Shown here: one piece after another, positions 28,287-37,789 of the stretch
How positions within the stretch are numbered: the stretch's first letter is position 1
How the letters are laid out: each line of letters begins with the position of its first letter
Origin: Pseudomonas fluorescens
GTDB taxonomy: Bacteria; Pseudomonadota; Gammaproteobacteria; Pseudomonadales; Pseudomonadaceae
Length of the DNA stretch: 64,000 nt
Reading direction: 5' to 3'
NCBI RefSeq assembly: GCF_000802965.1
Contig: NZ_JSAK01000010.1
Location: 60,042-124,041 of the forward strand
The notes under the pieces: generated by a model
The model's input: only the letters and a program-made list of their open reading frames with translations
Database searches by the model: none
What the model was told of the DNA's origin: nothing
Made by a program: the position numbers and the translations under genes

Positions 28287-30215
28287 ATGCGCAGTCGCCT
28301 CTTCAAGCTTTTATCCTGTTTTTTACTGTCTGCCGCTGCTGTTCAATCCGCCCAGGCGGTGGACCTGTCCACCCAACGCCAGTATTACGATGAAGCCAAG
28401 CGCGCCTTGGCCAAGGGTGATACCGGGCCGTATTTCCGTTACAGCCAGGCGCTGGCCGACTATCCGCTGGAGCCTTATCTGGCGTATGACGAGCTGACCG
28501 CACGCCTGAAAAGCGCTAGCAACGCCGAAATCGAAAAATTCCTCGCCGAACACGGTGACCTGCCCCAGGCCAACTGGATGAAGCTGCGCTGGCTGCGCTG
28601 GCTGGCCGATCGCGGCGACTGGGCGACGTTCGTCAAATATTACGACCCCAAACTCAACTTCACAGAACTGGACTGCCTGAACGCGCAGTATCAGATCAGC
28701 CACAACCTCAAGACCGAAGGTTACGCCAACGCCAACAAGCTCTGGCTGACCGGTAAATCCCAACCCGAAGCTTGCGACGTGCTGTTCGGCATGTGGGCCG
28801 CCGACGGTCAGTTGACCGAACAAAAACGCTGGGAGCGCACCAAACTTGCCGCGCAGGCACGCAATTACGCGCTGGCCAACAGCCTGGTCAACGGCCTGAC
28901 CACCCTCGCCCCTCGCGGTCGTTTGCTGATTGATGTGGCGCAAAAACCCGAGCTGCTCAACCAGCCATCGCGCTTCACCCCGGCTGACGAACCGATGTCG
29001 GACATCGTCAGCCTTGGCCTGCGTCGCCTCGCCCGCCAGGACCCGGACAAGGCCATGGCGCTGCTCGATAGCTATGCCAGCAGCATGCATTTTTCCCGCG
29101 ATGAAAAAGTGGCGATTGCCCGGGAAATCGGCCTGACCCTCGCACGCCGTTTCGACAGCCGCGCGCTGGACATGATGACCAAATACGACCCGGAGCTGCG
29201 CGACAACACCGTGTCCGAATGGCGCATGCGCCTGCTGCTGCGACTGGCTCGCTGGAACGATGCCTATGAGCTGACCCGCCGACTGCCGCAAGACCTCGCC
29301 ACCACCAGCCGCTGGCGATACTGGCAGGCCCGCAGCCTGGAGCTGGCACAGCCGCAGAGCGCGGAACCGCAAAGCCTTTATAAAAATCTGGCCCGTGAAC
29401 GTGACTTCTACGGCTTCCTCGCCGCAGACCGTTCGCAATCGTCCTATTCACTGAATAACAAGCCGCTGGTGATCAGCCAGGCACTGATGAACAAGGTTCG
29501 CAACACGCCGGGCATACGTCGCGCCCTGGAATTCCATGCCCGCGGGCAGATCGTCGACGGTCGCCGCGAGTGGTATCACGTCAGCCGCCACTTCAGCCGA
29601 GACGAAATGGTCGCCCAAGCCAAACTGGCTTACGACCTGAGATGGTATTTCCCGGCGATCCGCACCATCAGCCAGGCACAATATTGGGATGACCTGGACA
29701 TTCGCTTCCCGATGGCGCATCGCGAAACCCTGGTCCGTGAAGCCAAAAACCGCGGCCTGCATTCGAGCTGGGTGTTTGCCATCACCCGTCAGGAAAGCGC
29801 CTTCATGGACGATGCCCGCTCCGGTGTCGGTGCGTCCGGCCTGATGCAACTGATGCCGGCCACCGCCAAGGAAACCGCACGCAAGTTCAGCATTCCCTAT
29901 TCGTCGCCGCAGCAGTTGTTCGAACCGGACAAGAATATCCAGCTCGGCGCAGCCTATCTGAGCCAGGTCCACAGTCAGTTCAACGGCAACCGCGTTCTCG
30001 CCTCCGCCGCCTACAACGCCGGCCCAGGCCGCGTACGGCAGTGGCTGCGCGGCGCTGATCACTTGAGTTTCGACGTGTGGGTGGAAAGCATCCCGTTCGA
30101 CGAAACCCGTCAGTACGTGCAGAACGTTCTGTCGTATTCGGTGATCTACGGCCAGAAGCTCAACTCACCACAACCGCTGGTGGATTGGCACGAACGCTAC
30201 TTCGACGATCAATAA
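28287..30215 (+). CDS. slt: Soluble lytic murein transglycosylase
   Basis: 642-residue periplasmic enzyme that cleaves peptidoglycan glycan strands with formation of 1,6-anhydromuramic acid. The signal peptide is MRSRLFKLLSCFLLSAAAVQSAQA. A long superhelical domain made of helical hairpins follows, then the SLT domain with catalytic Glu503 in ITRQESAF, GLMQLMPATAK and ASAAYNAGPGRVRQW. The start at 28287 is the one that gives a proper signal peptide. uup reads away on the other strand. Confidence 0.95.
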   Translation: MRSRLFKLLSCFLLSAAAVQSAQAVDLSTQRQYYDEAKRALAKGDTGPYFRYSQALADYPLEPYLAYDELTARLKSASNAEIEKFLAEHGDLPQANWMKLRWLRWLADRGDWATFVKYYDPKLNFTELDCLNAQYQISHNLKTEGYANANKLWLTGKSQPEACDVLFGMWAADGQLTEQKRWERTKLAAQARNYALANSLVNGLTTLAPRGRLLIDVAQKPELLNQPSRFTPADEPMSDIVSLGLRRLARQDPDKAMALLDSYASSMHFSRDEKVAIAREIGLTLARRFDSRALDMMTKYDPELRDNTVSEWRMRLLLRLARWNDAYELTRRLPQDLATTSRWRYWQARSLELAQPQSAEPQSLYKNLARERDFYGFLAADRSQSSYSLNNKPLVISQALMNKVRNTPGIRRALEFHARGQIVDGRREWYHVSRHFSRDEMVAQAKLAYDLRWYFPAIRTISQAQYWDDLDIRFPMAHRETLVREAKNRGLHSSWVFAITRQESAFMDDARSGVGASGLMQLMPATAKETARKFSIPYSSPQQLFEPDKNIQLGAAYLSQVHSQFNGNRVLASAAYNAGPGRVRQWLRGADHLSFDVWVESIPFDETRQYVQNVLSYSVIYGQKLNSPQPLVDWHERYFDDQ

Positions 30216-30220
30216 TGCCC

Positions 30221-30362
30221 CTGTAGGAGCTGGCGAAGGTTCGGGCCGCGTTCGGACGATCTTTTGATCCTGGTTTCTTCGCAATAGAAAAATGCCCACA
30301 TCGATGTGGGCATTTTTTTGAAAGCCAGATCAAAAGATCGCAGCCTGCGGCAGCTCCTACAG
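30221..30362. repeat. Long inverted repeat, family A, with internal hairpin
   Basis: Arms start CTGTAGGAGCTGGCGAAGG and end GCGGCAGCTCCTACAG. It lies 5 bases after the slt stop and runs into the last codons of the facing ABC transporter gene. Confidence 0.85.
30288..30319. terminator. Bidirectional terminator between slt and the ABC exporter
   Basis: AAAAATGCCCACATCGATGTGGGCATTTTTTT is a perfect stem (GCCCACAT/ATGTGGGC) with A and T tails, nested in the family A repeat. Confidence 0.92.
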
Positions 30363-32144
30363 GTGGAGGTCGAGTTCGGCCTTGCCATCATTGAACTGCA
30401 ACGCCGCCAACCGCGCGTATAGCGCATTGTTGGCAATCAATTCCTGATGTGTTCCTACGGCGACCAGTTTTCCTTGGTCCATCACCGCGATCCGGTCCGC
30501 GTTTTTCACCGTGGCCAGGCGATGGGCGATGACCAGGGTCGTGCGGTTTTTCATCAGGCTTGGCAGGGCTTGCTGGATCAGGTGCTCACTTTGCGCATCA
30601 AGGGCGCTGGTAGCTTCGTCGAGTAGCAGGATCGGCGCGTCGACCAACAGCGCGCGGGCGATGGCCAGGCGTTGGCGTTGGCCGCCGGACAGACCGAGTC
30701 CGCCATCACCCAGATGCGTCTGGTAGCCGTTGGGCATGGCCTCGATGAAATCGTGGGCGTAGGCGATTTTCGCGGCTTCCTGAACCTCGGCCAGCGTCGC
30801 CGTCGGGTTGCCGTAGCGGATGTTCTCTTCGATGCTGCCGAAAAAAAGCGCCGGGGTTTGCGAGACCAGGGCGAAGCAGCGTCGCAGATCCAGTGGATCA
30901 AGACTTGTCAGGGGTACACCATCAAGCAGGATGCGTCCTTCTGCGGGATCGTAGAAACGCAGCAGCAGGTCATATACCGTTGATTTACCGGCCCCGGACG
31001 GCCCGACCAACGCCAGCGTTTCACCGGCCTTGATAGCCAGATTCAAACCATCGACGGCATAGCTTTCGGGGCGCGACGGGTAGGAAAAGCGCACGTCATG
31101 CAGCAGCAAATCGCCTCGCACTCGCTCGGGCAAGGACACAAGGCCTGAGGTTGGAGGCTGGATGATGTTTTCCGAGCGCAGCAACTCGGCGATCCGCTCC
31201 GCTGCGCCCGCCGCGCGCTGCAACTCGCCGATCACTTCACTCAAGGTGCCGAACGCACTGCCGACGATCAGGCTATAGAAGACAAACGCCGCCAGTTCGC
31301 CCGCGGAAATTCGCCCGGCAATCACGTCCATGCCGCCAACCCAAAGCATCACGCCAACCGCGCCCAGCACCAGCACAATCACCAGAGTAATCAGCCACGC
31401 CCGCTGGAAAATGCGTTTGCGGGCGGTGTTGAAGGCTTCTTCCACGGTCACGGCAAAGCGCTGTTCGTCTTGCGCCTGATGGTTGTAGGCCTGCACGGTT
31501 TTGATCTGGCCCAGGGTTTCGGACACATAGCTGCCGATATCGGCGATCCGGTCCTGGCTCAGCCGCGACAGGCTGCGAACCCGGCGGCCGAAGATCAGGA
31601 TCGGCGCGATCACCAACGGCAAGGCAACCACCACGATACTGGTGAGCTTGGGGTTGGTGATGAACAGCAGGACGATCCCGCCGATCACCATCAGCAGGTT
31701 GCGCAAAAACAGCGACAGTGATGAGCCGATCACCGATTGCAGCAGCGTGGTGTCGGCGGTCAGCCGGGACTGGATCTCGGAGCTGCGGTTGTTCTCGTAG
31801 AAGCCCGGATGCAAATAGATAAGGTGGTTGAATACTCGGCGGCGGATGTCGGCGACACAGCGTTCACCGATCCACGACACCAGGTAAAAACGCGCAAAGG
31901 TGCCAACCGCCAGACCGAACACCAGCAACATGAACAAACCGATGGACTGGTTGAGCAAGTGCGGTGATTGGGTCATGAAGCCCTGATCCACCAGCAGGCG
32001 GATACCCTGCCCCATGGATAAGGTAATGCCTGCGGTTACGATCAAAGCCAACAGCGCGCCGAGCGCATGCCAGCGATAAGGCGCGATAAAACGGCTGGCC
32101 AGGCGAATCGCACGGCGGTGACGAACTGTGAGCATTGGCATCAT
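30357..32144 (-). CDS. MsbA-like ABC exporter (fused membrane and ATPase domains)
   Basis: 595-residue half-transporter. The N-terminal membrane domain has about six segments (ALGALLALIVTAGITLSMG, LLMVIGGIVLLFI, LVIVLVLGAVGVMLWVGG); the ATPase domain has LVGPSGAGKST, LSGGQRQRLAIARALL and DEATSALDAQSE, with IAHRLATVKNADRI at the switch. The family exports lipids or drugs as a homodimer; no substrate can be assigned. The stop codon TAG lies inside a family A repeat (CTGTAGG), so the repeat has supplied the end of the gene. It starts ATGATGCCAATG at 32144. Confidence 0.88.
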   Translation of the reverse strand: MMPMLTVRHRRAIRLASRFIAPYRWHALGALLALIVTAGITLSMGQGIRLLVDQGFMTQSPHLLNQSIGLFMLLVFGLAVGTFARFYLVSWIGERCVADIRRRVFNHLIYLHPGFYENNRSSEIQSRLTADTTLLQSVIGSSLSLFLRNLLMVIGGIVLLFITNPKLTSIVVVALPLVIAPILIFGRRVRSLSRLSQDRIADIGSYVSETLGQIKTVQAYNHQAQDEQRFAVTVEEAFNTARKRIFQRAWLITLVIVLVLGAVGVMLWVGGMDVIAGRISAGELAAFVFYSLIVGSAFGTLSEVIGELQRAAGAAERIAELLRSENIIQPPTSGLVSLPERVRGDLLLHDVRFSYPSRPESYAVDGLNLAIKAGETLALVGPSGAGKSTVYDLLLRFYDPAEGRILLDGVPLTSLDPLDLRRCFALVSQTPALFFGSIEENIRYGNPTATLAEVQEAAKIAYAHDFIEAMPNGYQTHLGDGGLGLSGGQRQRLAIARALLVDAPILLLDEATSALDAQSEHLIQQALPSLMKNRTTLVIAHRLATVKNADRIAVMDQGKLVAVGTHQELIANNALYARLAALQFNDGKAELDLHL

Positions 32145-32396
32145 CCATGGCGGAGCGTTTGATAAGTTCCAGCGTACACCGCGCTACGGAGTGGAACTTG
32201 GTAAATCACAATGAGTCAGGTTAATTATGACCGCCAAGCCTAGGCCCTAGACGCTATTGGTCTAAAGTCCGGGTGGCAACGTTGCGTTATTTCTGGTGGA
32301 CTGTGGTTGCCGCTTTGGAGAGATCGCAGGGAGTTGTCACAGCCTGGTCACCTGGCGGTTTTACACTAGGCATATAACCTGATGAGGAGACAGGCC

Positions 32397-32576
32397 ATGT
32401 CCTTGCAAAACAGCAGCGATGACAAGATTCAGGTGATCCGTACGCAGCCAGACCAGTCTCTGGGTTGCTCGATTATCGATGAACAGGGCCACGAAGTACC
32501 GATCACTGAAAACATGATCCAGCAAGCGTGCAGCGAGCTGGAGAAGCGATTGGTCAAGCCTGCCGAACAAAAGTGA
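32397..32576 (+). CDS. Conserved hypothetical protein, 59 aa
   Basis: Starts MSLQNSSDDKIQVIRTQPDQ with GAGGAG ahead of the ATG at 32397; continues GCSIIDEQGHEVPITENMIQQACSELEKRL. Soluble, acidic, single small domain, followed by its own terminator, so it looks like a real monocistronic gene. I do not recognise a named family. Confidence 0.8.
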   Translation: MSLQNSSDDKIQVIRTQPDQSLGCSIIDEQGHEVPITENMIQQACSELEKRLVKPAEQK

Positions 32577-32595
32577 TGTAGCCACCGTCTTCTTG

Positions 32596-32622
32596 ACCCG
32601 GCCCCTGTTGGCCGGGTTTTTT
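32596..32622 (+). terminator. Terminator of the 59-aa gene
   Basis: CCCGGCC and GGCCGGG around a short loop, followed by TTTTTT, 20 bases after the stop. Confidence 0.92.
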
Positions 32623-32643
32623 ATGCCTGCAGAATCATGCTTT

Positions 32644-32727
32644 TGTAGGAGCTATCGGAGGCTGCGATCTTTTGATTTTTCTTAAAAAAACAAGATCAAA
32701 AGATCGCAGCCTTCGGCAGCTCCTACA
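32644..32727. repeat. Long inverted repeat, family A
   Basis: TGTAGGAGCTATCGGAGGCT and its inverted partner ending GGCAGCTCCTACA around an AT-rich centre, at the 3' end of pdxB. Confidence 0.88.
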
Positions 32728-32745
32728 GGGGCGCGTGGTTGATCT

Positions 32746-33888
32746 TTAGATTATGGTTGCGCCCAGCGCCGCGACAATCTTCTGCAACTCAGGCGCATCG
32801 CCGTCGATCCGCACCTGCAACCCGTCGATTTCACGCCGCGATGGGTAGTTCTTGCGCAACACATCGAACGCCCCACGCTGCTCGCTCACGCTGCCTACAA
32901 GGCTGCGGCGGAAATCCGCGTCGTCACGGCGCGGGTCGTATACGCCACGGCACAACATCGCCAGCGCCCAGGCCGGGTCCGTCTGGGCACTCAAGGTCAC
33001 TTGCGACAGCCACGGGGCCGGCAGCAAATCGCTCAAGCTGACGCGGGCCGGTTGACCGAGGAAATCGCAGAACGCCTGATAGATCTGCGCCGTCCCGCGT
33101 TGTTTGCCGTCCAGGCTGTAACCGGCAATGTGCGGGGTTGCCAGCACGCAGAGTTCGGCCAGCGCCACGTCGACTTCCGGCTCGCCTTCCCAGACGTCAA
33201 GCACCGCTTGCAGGTCCTCACGCTCCAGCAACACATCGCGCAGTGCGGCGTTGTTCACCACCGGACCGCGACTGGCATTGATCAGCCATGTGCCCGGCGT
33301 GAGTTGGTTCAGGTGTTTTTTGTCGAACAGGTGCCAGGTTGACTGAGCGCCCTGTTTAGTCAGCGGCGTGTGCAGGCTGATGACGTCGCACTGCTCGATG
33401 ATCTGCTCAAGGCTGACGTAGTCGCCACCTTCAGCGGCTTGTCGCGGTGGATCGCAGACCAGCACGTTCCAGCCCAACCCTTGCAGGACCTTGACCAGCC
33501 GTCCGCCGACTTCGCCCGCACCGATCACGCCGTAAGTGCGCTGGGTCAGGTCCGCGCCTTCGATTTCGGCGAGGGTCAGCAAGCTGCCGAGCACGTAGTC
33601 AACCACGCCCCGGGCATTGCAACCCGGCGCGCTGGACCAGGTGATGCCGGCCTGTTGAAAGTAATCCAGGTCCAGGTGATCGGTGCCGATGGTGCAGGTG
33701 CCGACAAAGCGCACCTTGCTGCCCTCAAGTAACGCGCGGTTGACGTTCGTCACCGAACGCACCAGCAACACATCGGCCTGTTCGACGGTGGCGCGGTCGA
33801 TGGAACGCCCCGGAACCCGGCGGATTTCACCGAAGCCTTCGAAGAAGGCGTCAAGCAGGGGGATATTTTCGTCGGCAACAATCAGCAT
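32746..33888 (-). CDS. pdxB: Erythronate-4-phosphate dehydrogenase PdxB
   Basis: 380-residue cytosolic enzyme of vitamin B6 (pyridoxal phosphate) synthesis; it oxidises 4-phosphoerythronate. D-isomer hydroxyacid dehydrogenase features are [14 protein letters not shown], the nucleotide site [36 protein letters not shown] with the catalytic Arg, and [14 protein letters not shown] with the catalytic His. The PdxB dimerisation domain is the C-terminal 90 residues. The start at 33888 has AAGGAG 6 bases upstream; the longer frame is not used. Confidence 0.95.
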   Translation of the reverse strand: MLIVADENIPLLDAFFEGFGEIRRVPGRSIDRATVEQADVLLVRSVTNVNRALLEGSKVRFVGTCTIGTDHLDLDYFQQAGITWSSAPGCNARGVVDYVLGSLLTLAEIEGADLTQRTYGVIGAGEVGGRLVKVLQGLGWNVLVCDPPRQAAEGGDYVSLEQIIEQCDVISLHTPLTKQGAQSTWHLFDKKHLNQLTPGTWLINASRGPVVNNAALRDVLLEREDLQAVLDVWEGEPEVDVALAELCVLATPHIAGYSLDGKQRGTAQIYQAFCDFLGQPARVSLSDLLPAPWLSQVTLSAQTDPAWALAMLCRGVYDPRRDDADFRRSLVGSVSEQRGAFDVLRKNYPSRREIDGLQVRIDGDAPELQKIVAALGATII

Positions 33889-33948
33889 GGCAGGCTCCTT
33901 TGGCGGATCGGCAGTGTAGGCGCAGATGACCTCCACCGCCTATACCCC

Positions 33949-34033
33949 TGTAGGAGCTGCCGAAGGCTACGATCTTTTGATCTTGTTTTTAAAAAGCAAA
34001 GTCAAAAGATCGCAGCCTTCGGCAGCTCCTACA
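33949..34033. repeat. Long inverted repeat, family A
   Basis: TGTAGGAGCTGCCGAAGGCT and its inverted partner, centre AT-rich; it lies between the divergent pdxB and MATE genes, so it cannot serve as a 3' terminator for either. Confidence 0.88.
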
Positions 34034-34137
34034 AAAGAACCGGTGATTACAAATCCCCAACACAGGTCTTTTCCTGACCGATGCGTCAACGCGTAGAATG
34101 CGCGCCTGCGCATCAAAATCTTTTGGACGTTTTGCCC

Positions 34138-35547
34138 TTGAATTCCGTGACTGACCGCCCCGCTGCTATCTCCCTCACCCGCCCGGCCCGGGTTCGCCTG
34201 GAGCTGAAAAATCTGCTCGCCCTGGCGCTACCGATCATGATCGCGCAACTGGCGACCACCGCGATGGGCTTCGTCGATGCGGTGATGGCCGGCCGGGTCG
34301 GGCCGCGCGATCTGGCAGCGGTGGCGCTGGGCAACTCGATCTGGGTCCCGGTGTTTCTGCTGATGACCGGCACCCTGCTGGCCACCACGCCGAAAGTCGC
34401 CCAGCGCTTCGGCGCCGGCACCCACAGCGAAATCGGGCCGATCGTGCGTCAGGCGTTGTGGCTGGCACTGGTGGTCGGATTGATCGCGACCGGCATGCTG
34501 TTCAGCGCCGAGCCGATCTTGCACCTGATGAAGGTCGACCCCGAACTGATCGGCCCGTGCATGCAGTATCTGCACGGCATCGCCAGCGGATTGCCCGCCG
34601 TGGCTTTCTACCATGTGCTGCGTTGCTTCAGTGACGGCATCGGGCGTACCCGTCCGGCGATGGTGCTGGGGCTGTGCGGCCTGGCGCTGAACATCCCGCT
34701 GAACTACGTGTTCATTTATGGCCACTTCGGCGTGCCGGCCATGGGCGGTGTTGGCTGCGGCTGGGCCACGGCGATCGTGATGTGGGTGATGGCGCTGGGC
34801 ATGGCCGGTTGGGAGCGTTGGGCGCCGGCTTATCGGTCGAGCGAGTTGTTCAGCCGTTTCGACTGGCCACAATGGTCAGTGATAAAGCGCTTGCTGGGCA
34901 TCGGTTTGCCGATCGGGATCGCGGTGTTCGCCGAGTCGAGCATCTTTGCCGTGATCGCCCTGCTGATCGGCAGCCTCGGCGCCACGGTGGTGGCCGGGCA
35001 TCAGATTGCCCTGAACGTCAGTTCGCTGGTGTTCATGATCCCCTACTCCCTGGGCATGGCCGTCACGGTGCGCGTCGGTCAGGCGCTGGGCCGTGAGGAG
35101 CCGCGCGAAGCGCGTTTTGCCGCGGGAGTCGGCATGGGTACTGCACTGGCATACGCCTGCCTTTCGGCGAGCATGATGTTGCTGCTGCGCGAGCCCATCG
35201 CTGCGATCTACACCGCAGACCCGTCAGTGATCCATATCGCGGCGATGCTGATTGTGTATTCGGCGCTGTTCCAGTTTTCCGACGCGATCCAGGTCACGGC
35301 GGCCGGCGCGTTGCGCGGTTATCAGGACACTCGGGTGACGATGATCCTGACCCTGTTTGCCTACTGGGGCATCGGCTTGCCGGTGGGTTACGCCCTCGGC
35401 CTGACAGACTGGCTCGGCGAGCCGCGTGGCCCGAGCGGTCTGTGGCAAGGATTGATCGTCGGCCTGAGTTGCGCGGCACTGATGTTGTCGATCCGCCTTA
35501 CGCGCAGCGCGCGCAAGCGGATCCGTATCAGCCATTCGGCAGGGTAA
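34138..35547 (+). CDS. pmpM: MATE-family multidrug efflux pump (PmpM type)
   Basis: 469 residues, about 12 membrane segments. LALPIMIAQLATTAMGFVDAVMAGR, LAAVALGNSIWVPVFLLMTGTLLAT, GHQIALNVSSLVFMIPYSLGMAVTVRVG and AAGALRGYQDTRVTMILTLFAYWGIGLPVGY closely follow the H+-coupled PmpM of P. aeruginosa as I remember it. I use the TTG at 34138 (reading MNSVTDRP, as in PmpM) with GGACG upstream; a GTG at 34147 is possible. Its last codons are the start of a 139-bp tandem array. Confidence 0.88.
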   Translation: MNSVTDRPAAISLTRPARVRLELKNLLALALPIMIAQLATTAMGFVDAVMAGRVGPRDLAAVALGNSIWVPVFLLMTGTLLATTPKVAQRFGAGTHSEIGPIVRQALWLALVVGLIATGMLFSAEPILHLMKVDPELIGPCMQYLHGIASGLPAVAFYHVLRCFSDGIGRTRPAMVLGLCGLALNIPLNYVFIYGHFGVPAMGGVGCGWATAIVMWVMALGMAGWERWAPAYRSSELFSRFDWPQWSVIKRLLGIGLPIGIAVFAESSIFAVIALLIGSLGATVVAGHQIALNVSSLVFMIPYSLGMAVTVRVGQALGREEPREARFAAGVGMGTALAYACLSASMMLLLREPIAAIYTADPSVIHIAAMLIVYSALFQFSDAIQVTAAGALRGYQDTRVTMILTLFAYWGIGLPVGYALGLTDWLGEPRGPSGLWQGLIVGLSCAALMLSIRLTRSARKRIRISHSAG

Positions 35548-36063
35548 TTCGAACCTGTAGGAGCCGGCTTGCTGGCGATGGCGGCAAATCGATCAACATC
35601 GTTGTCGCCTGCCATATCGCTATCGCTGGCGAGCCAACTCCTACAGGGCTCGGTGTTAATCGCGTTTGAGCCATTCGGCAGGGTAATTCGAACCTGCAGG
35701 AGCCGGCTTGCTGGCGATGGCGGCGGATTGATCAACATCGTTGTCGCCTGCCATATCGCCATCGCTGGCAAGCCAGCTCCTACAGGGCTCGGTGTTAATC
35801 GCGTTTGAGCCATTCGGCGGGGTAATTCGAACCTGTAGGAGCCGGCTTGCCGGCGATGGCGGCAGATTGATCAACATCGGTCTCGCCTGCCAAATCGCTA
35901 TCGCTGGCAAGCCAGCTCCTACAGGGCTCGGTGTTAATCGCGTTTGAGCCATTCAGCGAGGTAATTCGAACCTGTAGGAGCCGGCTTGCTGGCGATGGCG
36001 GCGGATTGATCAACATCGTTGTCGCCTGCCAAATCGCTATCGCTGGCAAGCCAGCTCCTACAG
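35530..36063. repeat. 139-bp tandem array of REP pairs, four copies
   Basis: The string TTCGAACCTG recurs at 35548, 35687, 35826 and 35965, exactly 139 bases apart; the last copy is cut short at 36063. Each unit holds a REP unit (GTAGGAGCCGGCTTGC), about 60 bases, an inverted REP unit (CAAGCCAGCTCCTACAGGG) and a copy of the last bases of the MATE gene (GCCATTCGGCAGGGTAA). The copies differ only at scattered single bases. Confidence 0.92.
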
Positions 36064-36079
36064 GGATAACCGTTGTTGG

Positions 36080-36331
36080 TTAATCGAGTTTTTTGCGGAT
36101 CCAGTACAAATAGGTACCGGCGTCTTCGTGTTGACCGACCAATTCGTGGTCGAGAAACACGCAGAATTTAGGGATGTCGCGACGGGTCGACGGGTCGGTG
36201 GCGATCACTTTCAGCAGGCCGCCAGGCACCAGGTCGCGGATGTGCTGGTGCAGCATCATCACCGGTTCCGGGCAGTTGAGGCCGGTGGCGTCGAGGGTGC
36301 CGTCTACCGGCGTATCGATCATTTCACTCAT
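36080..36331 (-). CDS. tusA: Sulfur carrier protein TusA
   Basis: 83 residues with the invariant CPEP motif; the persulfide cysteine is Cys20 ([11 protein letters not shown]). TusA relays sulfur from IscS to TusD/E for 2-thiouridine synthesis on tRNA and takes part in other sulfur transfers. The start at 36331 has CAGGAG 7 bases upstream. It is followed by the 139-bp array and preceded by a family A repeat. Confidence 0.95.
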   Translation of the reverse strand: MSEMIDTPVDGTLDATGLNCPEPVMMLHQHIRDLVPGGLLKVIATDPSTRRDIPKFCVFLDHELVGQHEDAGTYLYWIRKKLD

Positions 36332-36403
36332 GATTGGCTCCTGAAACTTGCCGGCATTGTCGCGCATTGCCGGGTGTTCGGTCATCTGTGACATTACGCC
36401 GCC

Positions 36404-36496
36404 CCCCTGTAGGAGCTGCCGCAGGCTGCGATCTTTTGATGTTGATCTTGAAAAGCCAAGTCAAAAGATCGCAGCCTTCGGCAGCTCCTACAGGGG
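36404..36496. repeat. Long inverted repeat, family A
   Basis: CCCCTGTAGGAGCTGCCGCA and its inverted partner ending GCAGCTCCTACAGGGG, between tusA and rlmM, both minus strand. Confidence 0.88.
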
Positions 36497-36505
36497 CCGT
36501 GTAAC

Positions 36506-37579
36506 TTAACGGGATTTTGTTTTTTTCACGTCGAGCCGGCGCAGGTGGCAGGTTACTTCTTCACGGTCGTGGTACAGCTGTTTGCAGCCGATCTCGACCT
36601 TGATGCCCCGCGCTTTGAAGCCGTCGGCGATGCGTTCCAACAGGCGCTTCACTTCCGCGTAACGCTGTTTCATCGGCAACTTGAGGTTGACCACGGCTTC
36701 GCGGCAATGGCCCTCGCCAATCCACTCTTCCAGCATCGCGGCGTTGCGCGCCGGTTTCTCGACGATGTCGCAAACCATCCAGTCCACCGGTTGCTTGGGC
36801 TTGAAGGTGAAACCGTCGGCCATCAAGTGCTGCACCAGCCCCGTGTCCATCAAGCTTTCGGCCATCGGGCCGTTGTCGATGGCGGTCACCAGCATGCCGC
36901 GATTGACCAGTTGCCAGGTCCAGCCGCCGGGTGCGGCGCCCAGGTCGACGCCGGTCATATCGCCATGCAGGCGCTCGTCCCATTGGTCGCGGGGGATGAA
37001 GTGGTGCCACGCCTCTTCCAGTTTCAGGGTCGAACGGCTGGGTGCCTCACGGGGGAACTTCAAACGCGGGATGCCCATCGGCCACATCGCCGAGTTGTTC
37101 GACTCCGCCAGGCCCATGAATACTTCACGGCCGCTCTTGAAGGTCAGCAGCAAGCGCGGCTTGTGGGCGTCTTCCACCAGCTTGCCGGCGGCCATCAGCG
37201 CCTTGCGCAAGTGAACTTCGAATTTCTTGCAGAAGTTCGACAGCTCCTTGCCGTCGTTGGTATCGACCATCTCCAGCCACAGGCTGCCGCACAGCGGAAA
37301 GTCCGCCATGTGGGCGAGGATCACGCTGATGCGGTCGGTTTCCGGCAAATCAATGAAAATCCCGCGGGCCCATTGGCGCGGGAAAATCAGTTGATCGAAA
37401 CGCTGACCGCGCATCAGGCGCTCGGCGCCGTCTTCTTCGGTGCAGACAAATTCGGCGCAGGCGCTGGCGGTCTTGGCCTTGGCATAACCAGCCACATTCA
37501 GCCGTGCGGCGAGGTCGGAAATCTCGGAACAGACTTCACCTTCGAAGCCCGGCCGGCAATGCATAAAGAGGGTGTTCAT
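36506..37579 (-). CDS. rlmM: 23S rRNA C2498 2'-O-methyltransferase RlmM
   Basis: 357-residue enzyme that methylates the ribose of C2498 in 23S rRNA using S-adenosylmethionine. An N-terminal THUMP-like domain (MNTLFMHCRPGFEGEVCSEI) precedes the Rossmann methyltransferase with DLGAAPGGWTWQLVNRGM for cofactor binding, AIDNGPMAES, and DWMVCDIVEKPARN. The K-D-K-E catalytic set seems preserved (VNLKLPMKQRYAEV). It starts at ATG 37579, ends 10 bases before a family A repeat, and is divergent from acnA. Confidence 0.95.
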   Translation of the reverse strand: MNTLFMHCRPGFEGEVCSEISDLAARLNVAGYAKAKTASACAEFVCTEEDGAERLMRGQRFDQLIFPRQWARGIFIDLPETDRISVILAHMADFPLCGSLWLEMVDTNDGKELSNFCKKFEVHLRKALMAAGKLVEDAHKPRLLLTFKSGREVFMGLAESNNSAMWPMGIPRLKFPREAPSRSTLKLEEAWHHFIPRDQWDERLHGDMTGVDLGAAPGGWTWQLVNRGMLVTAIDNGPMAESLMDTGLVQHLMADGFTFKPKQPVDWMVCDIVEKPARNAAMLEEWIGEGHCREAVVNLKLPMKQRYAEVKRLLERIADGFKARGIKVEIGCKQLYHDREEVTCHLRRLDVKKTKSR

Positions 37580-37789
37580 TGAATCTCCTGGGCAATCGGC
37601 AAGGAATTAATGCGCAAACTTGCCCTGTAGCAAAGCCTGTCACGAAAACCGGCGCATGATAGCTGACTTCGGAACCTCGGACTTGCCCATAGAGTCCAGT
37701 TATTAGCCAGCTACTGAAAACAGGGCTAGGTTTAATGCTCTGCCCGTCCCCTCAGTCCGTAGCCGTGCGGACTCAAAGGAGTGATCGTA

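Noticed and set aside
35530..36063. CRISPR-like periodic array
   Set aside because: The period is 139 bases and whole units repeat, so there are no unique spacers. Each unit is a REPIN plus gene end.
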